DNA of 64,000 nt from Occallatibacter gabretensis (GTDB taxonomy: Bacteria > Acidobacteriota > Terriglobia > Terriglobales > Acidobacteriaceae). The position numbers and the translations under genes were made by a program. The stretch lies in assembly GCF_001449115.1 (NCBI RefSeq), contig NZ_LAIJ01000009.1, positions 806,001 to 870,000 on the forward strand. The letters run 5' to 3'. Below are positions 17,349-27,109 of the stretch, piece by piece. The notes under the pieces are model-generated. The model made no database searches. It was not told where the DNA came from and saw only the letters and a list, made by a program, of their open reading frames with translations. Every line of letters starts with the position of its first letter. Position 1 is the first letter of the stretch.

Positions 17349-19051
17349 GGAAAGTTGATCACCTTCGGCGTATTCCGCGGCTTGGTCGACGTCGGTCCGC
17401 CGGCGTCGTCAATCACATTCGAAATCTCACCCAGGTTGTCGAGCGCCACAGTAATCATGTCGTGAAACCGCACCTCCGGCGTGCGGGGAACTTCAATCGC
17501 GCGGGTGAGCGTCACATTCGGATGCCGGAAGACCGAATACACGCCCAGCCCCCACGCCTCATGCGATTTCACGTCATCGGCAACCTTATAGGAAGCCCAC
17601 CCGTTCACGCCCGCACCCGAAGTAAAGCTCGCCTGGTCCGGCGGATCGTACGGAATTTCCGACTGATAGAAATACGTGCGCCCCGCTTCACCCTTCCACA
17701 GAACCTGAAACTGCTGATGATGTTCCACAAACAGACCGTATGCCGTCACGCGATCGCCATTCACCACCAGGCCATTCGCGCTCGTGTTCTGCGTCCATCC
17801 CGCGCCCTTGCCGTGATCCGCACGCCAGATCCACGTGTGATCAATCAGCGTGTCATTCGCATTCACCCGCAGATTCACCTGCGCACGCCCCAAACCTGCC
17901 CCGCCCACACGAAAGAAAATATCACTCAGCGTAATCGGATTCCGAGCATGATTAGTCTTTGAGCCCGGAACACCAACCTCCATCAACACCGGCGACTCCT
18001 TCTCGCCCGCATCAATCAGCAACCCGGCAACAATGACGCCATCTTCATCGGCCACCGTCACAGCCGCCGTGCCGTTCACAGGCTTCAGCGTCGCAAAGCC
18101 CAGCCCCAGCACAACGGCGTTGGCGCGCGTCACGCGCAGCGGTTCCGTCAGCTCGTAAATCCCGGGCGTCAACAACAGGTTCTTTCCTTTCGCAAGCTCC
18201 ACATTCATCGCGGCCGCCGAGTCCGCAGGCTTCGCAATATAAAACTTGTCCAGCGGAATCACCTTACCCGGCGTTTGCCCACCATGCCAGGTAATGCCGC
18301 TCGTATTCATCTGCAACTCAGGCACGCGTACACCCCACCGCCCGCGCCCATCCACTTCCAGAAACGGCTTCTCCCGCGTCACCGGCGCACGCCCGATCGT
18401 CGTGTAAGGAGGCTGCGGCCATTGCCCCACCGGCGGATGGTCAATGCCAACAAAAACCATGTTCCAGTTCGAGCCTGTCCACGATTTCCATTCGGAATTC
18501 CTTGAAATCCATTGCTGCTGCGTCCCCGAATCCACATTTCCGTCAATCACCGAGTCCGCCATCCATCCGCCGCTTGCCCATCCGTGCTGCTGGTGCAGCA
18601 CCAGGTTGCCAAGGATGTGCATCCGTCGGAAGGGCGCGGCCTGCGAAACAGCCCACTGCATGGTGCCTCCGGCCGGGACAACTGAAAAACCCTCCACTCC
18701 GCGCCAAAAGGTGCATGTCGCATTGTTGTGGGCCAAGCTAGCATCCGCATGCACATTACCGGTAATCCGTACGGCGTCTGGAGTCTCCCCCACACCCACC
18801 ACCTGGGTATAAAACCCGATCGGAATATCTACGTGATACTCGCCCGGCAAAAACAGGAACGCATTTCGCTGCGCCCCAAACTCGCTATGCTGCTGCACCG
18901 AATACACTGCGTCGATCTTCTTCTGCATCTCCGCTGCATCGCTCTTCGAGCTGAAGACCTCAACATTCGGTCCGAAATCCGGAGCCTTAGCCTGCGCCAT
19001 CGCCACTACGCCACACACGCCAAGCAACGCACTCACAATCCAACCGCGCAT
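17345..19051 (-). CDS. Secreted pectate-lyase-like beta-helix protein
   Basis: A 568-residue protein with a signal peptide (LLGVCGVVAMAQA). The body looks like a right-handed beta-helix of the pectate-lyase-3/GH55-like superfamily. Features include FLFLPGEYHVDIPIGFYTQV (rhamnogalacturonase-like opening), TPGIYELTEPLRV, the run DTLIDHTWIWRADHGKGAG, and a C-terminal MITVALDNLGEISNVI. Related proteins in databases are often mislabelled adenylyl cyclase. Probably binds or cleaves polysaccharide outside the cell, but no catalytic residues were confirmed. Single gene, convergent with the zinc-finger gene. Confidence 0.75.
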   Translation of the reverse strand: MRGWIVSALLGVCGVVAMAQAKAPDFGPNVEVFSSKSDAAEMQKKIDAVYSVQQHSEFGAQRNAFLFLPGEYHVDIPIGFYTQVVGVGETPDAVRITGNVHADASLAHNNATCTFWRGVEGFSVVPAGGTMQWAVSQAAPFRRMHILGNLVLHQQHGWASGGWMADSVIDGNVDSGTQQQWISRNSEWKSWTGSNWNMVFVGIDHPPVGQWPQPPYTTIGRAPVTREKPFLEVDGRGRWGVRVPELQMNTSGITWHGGQTPGKVIPLDKFYIAKPADSAAAMNVELAKGKNLLLTPGIYELTEPLRVTRANAVVLGLGFATLKPVNGTAAVTVADEDGVIVAGLLIDAGEKESPVLMEVGVPGSKTNHARNPITLSDIFFRVGGAGLGRAQVNLRVNANDTLIDHTWIWRADHGKGAGWTQNTSANGLVVNGDRVTAYGLFVEHHQQFQVLWKGEAGRTYFYQSEIPYDPPDQASFTSGAGVNGWASYKVADDVKSHEAWGLGVYSVFRHPNVTLTRAIEVPRTPEVRFHDMITVALDNLGEISNVIDDAGGPTSTKPRNTPKVINFP

Positions 19052-19232
19052 GGAAATCCCCTTAAACTAAGCTCTAAATCGAACTCATATACACGCAAAA
19101 GTCCCGCAAAAGAATCGCGCGCCTATCCTACCTATCCATACCTCTCTACGGCAACGCAATCCTTCTTGCGCAACTCCACCACCGCGCGTAAAAATGGCCT
19201 GCACGCAAATCGACAAGATCATCGAGGCCCAA

Positions 19233-20093
19233 ATGACAGCATCCATTTCCCGCAGGCAGTTTGTGCAGCTCGGCGCAGCCGCTGCGGTTGCAACAGCAGG
19301 CGCACCATACCTTCATGCCGCTGAAATCAAGGCCCCGCTGGGCCTGCAGCTTTATTCCGTGCGTGCGCTGCTGCCCAAGGATTTCGACGGCACGCTAGCC
19401 AAAGTCGCATCTCTCGGATACAAAAACGTCGAGGCCGCCGGCTATTACAACAAGACTGCAGCCGAGTGGCGCAGCTCCATGGACAAGGCCGGTCTGCATT
19501 GCACCAGCGCGCACCACGCCCTGCCGCAGCTCAAGCAACATGAGGACGAGTACATCGACTTTGCCCACGCTGCCGGCCTCAGCTATCTCATTTGCTCCTC
19601 GCCCATGAAAAGGGACCCAGCCGTCCCGGGCCCTATGACACTCGACGACTGGCACTGGGTCGCCGATGAGTTCAATCGCATCGGCGCCAAGACAAAAGCC
19701 GCCGGAATCACTTTCGGTTATCACAATCACGTCGAAGTCTTCACTACCATCGACGGCACCATGGTCTACAACGAGCTAATCAGCCGCACAGACCCCAAGC
19801 TCCTCGTCTTCGAGATGGACTGCGGATGGGTCAAGGCTGCCGGCCAAGATCCACTGACATGGCTCACGAAGACCCCCGAGCGCTTTCCGCTTCTGCATGT
19901 AAAAGACATGGTGAAGGAAGCAAATGGCCAGTCGCACTCAACGATCATGGGCAAAGGCTACATCGACTACCGTCCGATCCTGCGCGCCGCAAAGGGGCTC
20001 AAGCAGTATTTCGTGGAACAAGAGGAGTTTCAGGGCGACATCTTCGACGAACTGCGACAGGACGCTGAGTACATGAAAAACTTCCGCTTTTGA
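19233..20093 (+). CDS. Sugar phosphate isomerase/epimerase (xylose-isomerase-like TIM barrel), Tat-exported
   Basis: A 286-residue protein of the AP-endonuclease-2/xylose-isomerase-like family. The N terminus SRRQFVQLGAAAAVATAGAP is a twin-arginine signal, so the enzyme is expected in the periplasm. The barrel shows GLQLYSVRALL, GYKNVEAAGYYN, FGYHNHVEVF (metal ligands) and EMDCGWVKAAGQDP, with a late EEFQGD. The ATG at 19233 has a GAGG about 8 bases upstream and is preferred; the ATG at 19194 adds 13 residues. Substrate unknown; such exported members often act on keto-sugars or inositols. Confidence 0.85.
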   Translation: MTASISRRQFVQLGAAAAVATAGAPYLHAAEIKAPLGLQLYSVRALLPKDFDGTLAKVASLGYKNVEAAGYYNKTAAEWRSSMDKAGLHCTSAHHALPQLKQHEDEYIDFAHAAGLSYLICSSPMKRDPAVPGPMTLDDWHWVADEFNRIGAKTKAAGITFGYHNHVEVFTTIDGTMVYNELISRTDPKLLVFEMDCGWVKAAGQDPLTWLTKTPERFPLLHVKDMVKEANGQSHSTIMGKGYIDYRPILRAAKGLKQYFVEQEEFQGDIFDELRQDAEYMKNFRF

Positions 20094-20126
20094 GCGCTCG
20101 ACGGGAGCATCCTTTACGCTGGAAGC

Positions 20127-20405
20127 ATGACAATCTTTGACGAAAAGCGCCAGGAGCTGGAGCACCATGAGTTCATGATGGGCCGCGAGCGCGGGCGTCT
20201 CGCCGTGGCCCTCGACATGCTCACCGATTCGCTCATCCTTGTGGGCCAGCACGGCGTCTACTGCGCCTCCACCCGTAACCCATCCAAGCCCGCACTCGAC
20301 CTGCAGGCCGTCCTCGCCGGCATGGAAGGCGCAAAAGAGCTCATCAAATCGGTCATGGAAGAGATTCGTAAGAACAGGGAAGAGGGACAAGGGAAAAGGG
20401 AATAG
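20127..20405 (+). CDS. Hypothetical protein (92 residues)
   Basis: A small, soluble, charged protein with no recognised domain. It appears largely helical, with a Lys/Glu-rich tail (EEIRKNREEGQGKRE). It starts 33 bases after the isomerase gene on the same strand and has coding-like composition over its full length. No function can be offered. Confidence 0.6.
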   Translation: MTIFDEKRQELEHHEFMMGRERGRLAVALDMLTDSLILVGQHGVYCASTRNPSKPALDLQAVLAGMEGAKELIKSVMEEIRKNREEGQGKRE

Positions 20406-20413
20406 ATATTCAG

Positions 20414-20863
20414 TTACCGCGCATCGAGCCAGGTCTTCTCAAAGCTCGTCACACAGGTTACACCGGCCTTTTTCTTGGAATCGTCGGTTTTCGTGCTGTA
20501 AAACGGCGTTTCCGATCCCTTCAAGTAGGCGCGCATATGCACCTCGGACGAAAAGCTCATCGTCGTCGACCATGAGGTACTACCTTTGTCGTCCGTCGAC
20601 TGTTTGTTTTGCTTCTCGTGGTCCGTTTTTTTATCGAAGCGAAGAACAATATCCGCGCTGTCGGAATCGTCCACGACAGTAAAACGGCCCCAGCGCTTCA
20701 ACTGCTCCAGCGCACCGTCCGAAACTTCGCCCGTCTTCGTGTCGTTGAGAATGGCGACGGTCTTCGCAGTAAAAGCAGCCCGCGGCATAGGCTCCTGTGC
20801 CGAGGCTGCAACCATGGCGAAGAAGGCGAGCGGGAACAGGAGAGCGCGGAGGAATAGCTTCAA
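20414..20863 (-). CDS. Secreted hypothetical protein
   Basis: A 149-residue protein with a clear signal peptide (LLFPLAFFAMVAASAQ). The mature part holds a segment KTVAILNDTKTG...DGALEQLKRWGRFTVVDDSDSADIVLRFD. This resembles the start of periplasmic/outer-membrane proteins that sense or scaffold (a DUF4136- or TolB-N-like pattern), followed by a Ser/Thr/Lys-rich stretch. It converges with the 92-residue gene. Function unknown. Confidence 0.65.
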   Translation of the reverse strand: MKLFLRALLFPLAFFAMVAASAQEPMPRAAFTAKTVAILNDTKTGEVSDGALEQLKRWGRFTVVDDSDSADIVLRFDKKTDHEKQNKQSTDDKGSTSWSTTMSFSSEVHMRAYLKGSETPFYSTKTDDSKKKAGVTCVTSFEKTWLDAR

Positions 20864-21065
20864 GTGTGTCTCCTTAGAATTGCGAAGATTTCTCTCGACT
20901 GCGTCAGCATATCATCGGTATCGGGCACCATCCGTGGCATTGCTTCTCTTTGTGCCATGGGTGAGCTATCGAAGGACCTCTTGCGTTTCTGGGTTTTTGC
21001 CTTTTATTGATAAACCCGACTCCGTTTTCCCTCTGTCCATGCTTTTGCGGTATCCTTGATAGAGC

Positions 21066-21142
21066 GCGCCCGTAGCTCAGCTGGATAGAGCGAATGCCTC
21101 CGGAGCATTAGGTCGGGAGTTCGAATCTCTCCGGGCGCACCA
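21066..21142 (+). tRNA. tRNA-Arg (anticodon CCG)
   Basis: A 77-base cloverleaf including the encoded CCA. The acceptor GCGCCCG pairs with CGGGCGC, the D stem is GCTC/GAGC, and the anticodon stem AATGC/GCATT encloses the loop CTCCGGA with anticodon CCG. The T stem is GGGAG/CTCTC around TTCGAAT. It decodes CGG. Confidence 0.96.
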
Positions 21143-21175
21143 TCCCTTCTACAAATCTCGTCTAAAAGTTAAAGA

Positions 21176-21997
21176 ATGAAATTCCATCTTCCTTTTTCCG
21201 CAAATGAAATTCTCTGGGCACTCACCTTTGCCGGCTACCTTGTACTGCTGGTAGTGCTCATGGGCCGCGACCGCGTGCGCCGTTTCCCCTGGTTTACGGC
21301 AAGCTCGGTATTGATCGCTTTCCGCCTGCTCACAGCCAAGATGCTTTACGGCCGCCTCGCGCAGATTCCCATGGCGGAGTTCTTCATCGGCCTCGCGCTG
21401 CTTGGCTCGCTGGTAAACGTGGGCATGCTGCTGGAGCTGGCGCGCAAGGGCTTTGCGGGAATCAAGCGTAACGCATGGGTTGCAGGCGCGCTCACGCTCA
21501 TGGTCCTCGGTGCGATCGTGATGTACTTTTGGGGCGAGTGGCCCGCCCTGCAAACCATCACGGCCGGCGGTGGCCTCATCGGCAGCCTTCAATTGCTCCA
21601 GTTCATTGCGCTTAAGGCGAGCCTGTTACTCGATGTCGAAACTGTTCTGCTCGGCCTCGCGATTATTTTCTTCGGCTCGCGTTTCCATGCTGGATGGAAG
21701 ACACATATCCAGCGCATCATGGTCGGCCTCTCCACCGTTTCACTGGCGCAGCTTGCCTCCGAAGCCATCGCACAGATTCTCGGGCGCAATGCTCATCCGA
21801 AGACGATGGCGGAAGCCCAGCACATCCTTGATCTGCGCGACCGTATCTTCTATGCGAACAGTGCCGTGCTCGTCTTGGCGCTCGTTTGGTGGATCTGGTG
21901 CCTATGGAAGAACGAACCTGGACAAGATGAACCTGTCGCATCCAGTCCAAATCCAGTCTCTTCCGGCCCTGGCGCTATCGTTTTGCACCCTGAGTAG
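21176..21997 (+). CDS. Multi-spanning membrane protein of unknown function
   Basis: A 273-residue protein with about seven hydrophobic segments, among them ILWALTFAGYLVLLVVLM, FFIGLALLGSLVNVGMLLEL and AVLVLALVWWIWCLW. The C-terminal tail is short and hydrophilic (Pro/Ser/Gly rich). It starts 33 bases after the tRNA. The pattern is reminiscent of uncharacterised seven-helix proteins frequent in Acidobacteria; no functional motif was recognised. Confidence 0.75.
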   Translation: MKFHLPFSANEILWALTFAGYLVLLVVLMGRDRVRRFPWFTASSVLIAFRLLTAKMLYGRLAQIPMAEFFIGLALLGSLVNVGMLLELARKGFAGIKRNAWVAGALTLMVLGAIVMYFWGEWPALQTITAGGGLIGSLQLLQFIALKASLLLDVETVLLGLAIIFFGSRFHAGWKTHIQRIMVGLSTVSLAQLASEAIAQILGRNAHPKTMAEAQHILDLRDRIFYANSAVLVLALVWWIWCLWKNEPGQDEPVASSPNPVSSGPGAIVLHPE

Positions 21998-22012
21998 TCC
22001 TACAATAGCCTT

Positions 22013-22345
22013 ATGAAGCGGCTCTGGCTTGCGCTCACACTTGTTCTGCTGATGCTCGGCACACTCGTGCCTTGCGATGCGCTGTGCACCAGCGCGCATC
22101 AGCCGTCCACGCATGCCTGCTGCCGTCAAATCAGCCGCACGCCGGAAGTCAAAACCTGCTGCGCGCCGCGGCCTGCGCAGCAATCCGCGATTCCACAAGT
22201 GAGCCAGTTAGCCCCTGTGGCGGTCCATCTGCATGACTGCGCGCCGTCTATAGTCACGGCACTTCTTTCGCCCATCGTGCACCCCCGCCCACTCATGTTC
22301 CCCCCGGACGCCGCACCCGCACCACCTCTTGTTCTCCGAACCTGA
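22013..22345 (+). CDS. Small Cys-rich secreted protein
   Basis: A 110-residue protein with a signal peptide (LWLALTLVLLMLGTLVPCDA) followed by a cluster of cysteines and histidines (CTSAHQP, HACCRQIS, KTCCAPRP, VHLHDCAP) and a Pro-rich end. This Cys/His pattern suggests metal binding in the periplasm. It lies 83 bases before a barrel protein with a Met-rich N terminus, so the two may act together in copper handling, which is inference. No named family was recognised. Confidence 0.6.
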   Translation: MKRLWLALTLVLLMLGTLVPCDALCTSAHQPSTHACCRQISRTPEVKTCCAPRPAQQSAIPQVSQLAPVAVHLHDCAPSIVTALLSPIVHPRPLMFPPDAAPAPPLVLRT

Positions 22346-22427
22346 TACTCCGCAAACAGCACTCGAACTGCGCGGCCCATAGAGGTCCGTGCATGCGCTC
22401 ATGTGCACGTTTCTCCGGAGGATTCCC

Positions 22428-23726
22428 TTGCGTTTGTTCTGTATTGCCGCACTTCTTGCAGCCTCGGTCTGCGTCCAAGGCCAGAATCAAGACCAGATGG
22501 GCATGAGCATGCCCATGAATATGCCTATGAACATGGGCGGACCTGCCAAATCTTTTACCGAAAATCTCCTGCGCCGCAACGCCGCCGGCACGGATCTTGA
22601 ACCAGCGTCTTACTCGCCGCCCATGGTCATGCGCATGTCCGGCAACTGGATGCAGATGCTGCATGGCGAAGTCTCCGTCGTCGAACAGCAGCAGACAGGC
22701 CCGCGCGGCCATGACAAGCTCTTCAGCGTCAACTGGGCCATGCCCATGCTGCAACGCTCCTATGAGCACAGCGAGTTGACCCTGCGCGCCATGTTCAGCC
22801 TCGAACCAGCCACCATTAGCGGACGCTATTATCCAGAGCTCTTTCAGCAAGGGGAAACAGCCTTCGGCAAGCCGATCGTTGACGGCCAACACCCGCACAA
22901 TCTCTTCATGGAGCTTGCCGCGTTGTACGACGCAAAGGCTGGCTCACACACCTTGCTCAGCCTGTACGGCGGCCCTGTTGGCGATCCAGCCCTCGGACCC
23001 GAGGCCTACCCGCATCGCGCCTCCATCGGCGACAATCCCCTAGCTCCTCTCGGTCACCACATGCAAGACTCCACGCACATTGCCTGGGATGTTCTCACGG
23101 GAGGCATCGCCATCGGCTCAGGATCCCGCGGCATCCGCATTGAAGCCAGCGGCTTTCATGGACGCGAACCAGGCGAAAATCGCTGGACCATCTATCAAGG
23201 CGCGCTCGACTCCTGGTCCACGCGGCTCAGTATCGCTCCGCACCGCGACTGGGCAGCACAATACTCCGTCGGCCATCTCCATTCGCCGGAGGCTGTTCAT
23301 CCGGACGAAGACGTGCTGCGCCAGACCGCTTCCATCGCATGGCATCACACGCTCGGTCAGAACAATCTCAATGCAACCGCGGTCTGGGGACGTAATCACA
23401 CCATCGGCACTCCCACAAACGAGAACAGTTATCTCCTCGAAGGCGCACTCAGCCTACGCGCAAAGCAAACCATCTGGATGCGCATCGAAAACGCCGACCG
23501 CACCTCTGACCTGCTTGGCGCAGATGCCCCATCTGAAGAGACCGTCATCGGTCGCGTGCAGGCCTATACCGGTGGATATGCGCATAGCATCTGGCACAAT
23601 CACTGGAGCGCGGCTGAGCTTGGAGCACAAGGCACTGCATACGGCGTACCATCTTCGCTCACACCGATCTATAGCGCCCATCCCTTCGGCGTTGCCGCCG
23701 TGCTGCACTGGCGTATCGGCCATTAG
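22428..23726 (+). CDS. Outer-membrane protein with Met-rich N terminus
   Basis: A protein of about 432 residues with a signal peptide (RLFCIAALLAASVCVQG) directly followed by MGMSMPMNMPMNMGG, a methionine run typical of Cu(I) binding. The remainder is rich in His and in alternating beta-strand patterns (MRMSGNWMQMLHGE, GKPIVDGQHPHNLFMEL, HHMQDSTHIAWDV) and ends in an aromatic strand, as barrel proteins do. The frame is open from GTG 22389, but GGAGGA five bases before the TTG at 22428 favours that start. Known relatives are uncharacterised and often sit beside copper genes. Confidence 0.75.
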   Translation: MRLFCIAALLAASVCVQGQNQDQMGMSMPMNMPMNMGGPAKSFTENLLRRNAAGTDLEPASYSPPMVMRMSGNWMQMLHGEVSVVEQQQTGPRGHDKLFSVNWAMPMLQRSYEHSELTLRAMFSLEPATISGRYYPELFQQGETAFGKPIVDGQHPHNLFMELAALYDAKAGSHTLLSLYGGPVGDPALGPEAYPHRASIGDNPLAPLGHHMQDSTHIAWDVLTGGIAIGSGSRGIRIEASGFHGREPGENRWTIYQGALDSWSTRLSIAPHRDWAAQYSVGHLHSPEAVHPDEDVLRQTASIAWHHTLGQNNLNATAVWGRNHTIGTPTNENSYLLEGALSLRAKQTIWMRIENADRTSDLLGADAPSEETVIGRVQAYTGGYAHSIWHNHWSAAELGAQGTAYGVPSSLTPIYSAHPFGVAAVLHWRIGH

Positions 23727-23789
23727 CGGCCAGCCCTCCACCTTTCGATGGATATTGAGCAATAACAAATGGAATTTATACTTGCCGCC

Positions 23790-25610
<1,821 letters not shown>

Positions 25611-25616
25611 TCCCGT

Positions 25617-26669
25617 TTACTGCGATGAATGACTGTTTTCAGGGCTTTGATTTATCGAGCGGCTCTTCACCTTTTCATGCATAGAAAATGCTGCGTTGTT
25701 ATATCCGCCGCGGACTCCGCAATCGGTCAGCCTGCAAGCTCCAGTAGGGTCGCCGAGTTGCACACCCTTGCTGCTGGGAATGATCTCAAAGACACATAGC
25801 TTGCCTTCATCGCCCTTCTCTTGTTCGGCGAAGAGCCCTGCGCGGCGATAGATTGCCGTACCCTCGCGATTGCATTCGTGTCCGTTATAAAACTCCAAGT
25901 GAACATCGAAATGGATGGATGTATCGGAGATGCGGCGGATATCGAGTGTGTCGGTCGATTGGTATTTATCGCCGGAAACATCGCCATTTTGAAATGTGTG
26001 TTCGTAACTTCCTTGAATCGCATCTATCGCTCGCTTTGCTTCTTCTGAATCCCCCGGTTCCGTAACAGAAGCGATCCAGGCATTCTTGCGCGCCAGTAAG
26101 TTCGCGGTGGATTGCGAAAAAGTTGTTCCGATGCATGCTCCAATATCCGACGCTGCATCGCAGGATTTTAGAATCTTCTGTTCTTCCACGCTCTTATCCA
26201 GGCGCGGTTCCCCAAGGTCTGCCACCTCCCAAACCAGTGCCCCCCACGTGTGCTCCTGCTCAGACAAGGTCTTGCTCGCGCACAGCGCTTCGGCAGCGCG
26301 GCTGTCGCCCACAAAACAGCGCGGAATATCATCGCCCCAAAAAGTTGCCTTTGATCGCAAGGCATAACTGTGTTCGAAGCTGGCTCCCGGCGTTTCGAAA
26401 TAGGAACAATCCCCAGACCTTAGGCTCACGTTGATTTCCGAGACACTTGCGCTTGTCTTTTTCAAGGTTAGGGTGCATTTCTCTTCTTCTTTGTAGCCAA
26501 GGCGGACAATCGCCTGGGTTTCGCCTTCAATCAGAAGATCGCCTTTTGCATCACCATGAAATGTCCTGCCAAGCACTTCAAATGAGGCCTGGCATTGTGA
26601 TCCTGCACAATCCGTCACGCTCAGCCCCGCACCCTCATAGCGCTCAGCGACACGTAGAGTAGGTGGCAT
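25617..26669 (-). CDS. Secreted protein of unknown function, separated from its signal peptide by an in-frame TAG
   Basis: A 350-residue frame with many cysteines and no transmembrane part. The C-terminal half (KNAWIASVTEP, IDAIQGSYEHTFQNGDVSG, HLEFYNGHECNREGTAIYRR) resembles exported proteins related to lysozyme-inhibitor/LprI-like modules; this is tentative. As it stands it lacks an export signal. Reading the same frame upstream, an ATG at 26786 with GAGG gives a typical signal peptide, then a TAG at 26697-26699, then nine codons before the ATG at 26669. The original gene was therefore about 390 codons. It is either a recent nonsense mutant, a sequencing error or a readthrough case. Confidence 0.65.
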   Translation of the reverse strand: MPPTLRVAERYEGAGLSVTDCAGSQCQASFEVLGRTFHGDAKGDLLIEGETQAIVRLGYKEEEKCTLTLKKTSASVSEINVSLRSGDCSYFETPGASFEHSYALRSKATFWGDDIPRCFVGDSRAAEALCASKTLSEQEHTWGALVWEVADLGEPRLDKSVEEQKILKSCDAASDIGACIGTTFSQSTANLLARKNAWIASVTEPGDSEEAKRAIDAIQGSYEHTFQNGDVSGDKYQSTDTLDIRRISDTSIHFDVHLEFYNGHECNREGTAIYRRAGLFAEQEKGDEGKLCVFEIIPSSKGVQLGDPTGACRLTDCGVRGGYNNAAFSMHEKVKSRSINQSPENSHSSQ

Positions 26670-26699
26670 TCGAACAAATCTTCCCCACTCGCCAGCCTA

Positions 26700-26786
26700 T
26701 CCGCTGCTGGGCTCCTGCCCTGCCGCGGAAATGGACCATAGAATCACGCACGCGAGTCCAGCCGCTAAGCGATTCGTAAGAATCAT
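26700..26786 (-). pseudogene. Detached signal-peptide segment of the downstream secreted protein
   Basis: The ATG at 26786 (GAGG 7 bases upstream) starts 29 codons with a clean signal peptide, RLAAGLACVILWSISAAGQ, then EPSSG. An amber codon in the same frame as the following 350-residue ORF comes next. The match of frame, ribosome site and signal sequence shows that this is the lost N terminus of that gene. Confidence 0.65.
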
Positions 26787-26923
26787 GGGGTTGCCTCTAC
26801 CAAACTTTCGGTAATCTTAGAAAATACTATCGAACCAGCATCGAACTGCCTTCTATTCTCGCCTTTGCCGAAGCACAAGTTCGCAAAAATAAGACACCCT
26901 ATTTGCCCTCCGCCCACAAAAGT

Positions 26924-26945
26924 GTTTCAATCTTGTTATTGAAAC
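26924..26945 (+). promoter_or_regulatory. Inverted repeat overlapping the riboswitch P1 strand
   Basis: Perfect 8-base arms GTTTCAAT (26924-26931) and ATTGAAAC (26938-26945) around six bases. The right arm contains the GAAAC that forms the 5' side of P1 in the TPP riboswitch. If transcribed, this hairpin would compete with P1; it may instead be an operator. Both readings are inference. Confidence 0.4.
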
Positions 26946-27020
26946 AGGGGTGCTTCGCTATGAGCGGGGCTGAGAAATACCCTAGAACCCGATCCGGATA
27001 ATACCGGCGTGGGAAGTTTC
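26941..27020 (+). promoter_or_regulatory. TPP riboswitch (THI element)
   Basis: The conserved core of the thiamine pyrophosphate aptamer is present: AGGGGTGC, then GGGGCTGAGAAATACCC, GAACCCGATCCGGATAATACCGGCGTGGGAA. P1 is formed by GAAAC at 26941-26945 and GTTTC at 27016-27020. It lies 90 bases before the TonB receptor start and should lower expression of the receptor-kinase-transporter operon when TPP is plentiful. Confidence 0.95.
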
Positions 27021-27077
27021 GGCCAAGCCTTTCAGGCAAGTCCACCGTTCCTTCTTAGCGGCATTCCAGCATGGGCG

Positions 27078-27101
27078 CTCTTGTTTCAGCAGAAACAAGA
27101 G
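27078..27101 (+). promoter_or_regulatory. Shine-Dalgarno-sequestering hairpin of the TPP riboswitch
   Basis: A perfect 10-bp stem, CTCTTGTTTC (27078-27087) with GAAACAAGAG (27092-27101), has a four-base loop. Its 3' arm contains AAGAG of the AAGAGG ribosome site used by the ATG at 27110. The P1 3' strand GTTTC (27016-27020) could instead pair with GAAAC at 27092-27096, which offers a switch between blocked and open ribosome site. There is no U-run, so control is probably translational. Confidence 0.65.
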
Positions 27102-27109
27102 GTGTCCAC

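Noticed and set aside
17345..19051. Adenylyl cyclase annotation
   Set aside because: No cyclase motif is present; the protein looks like a secreted beta-helix.
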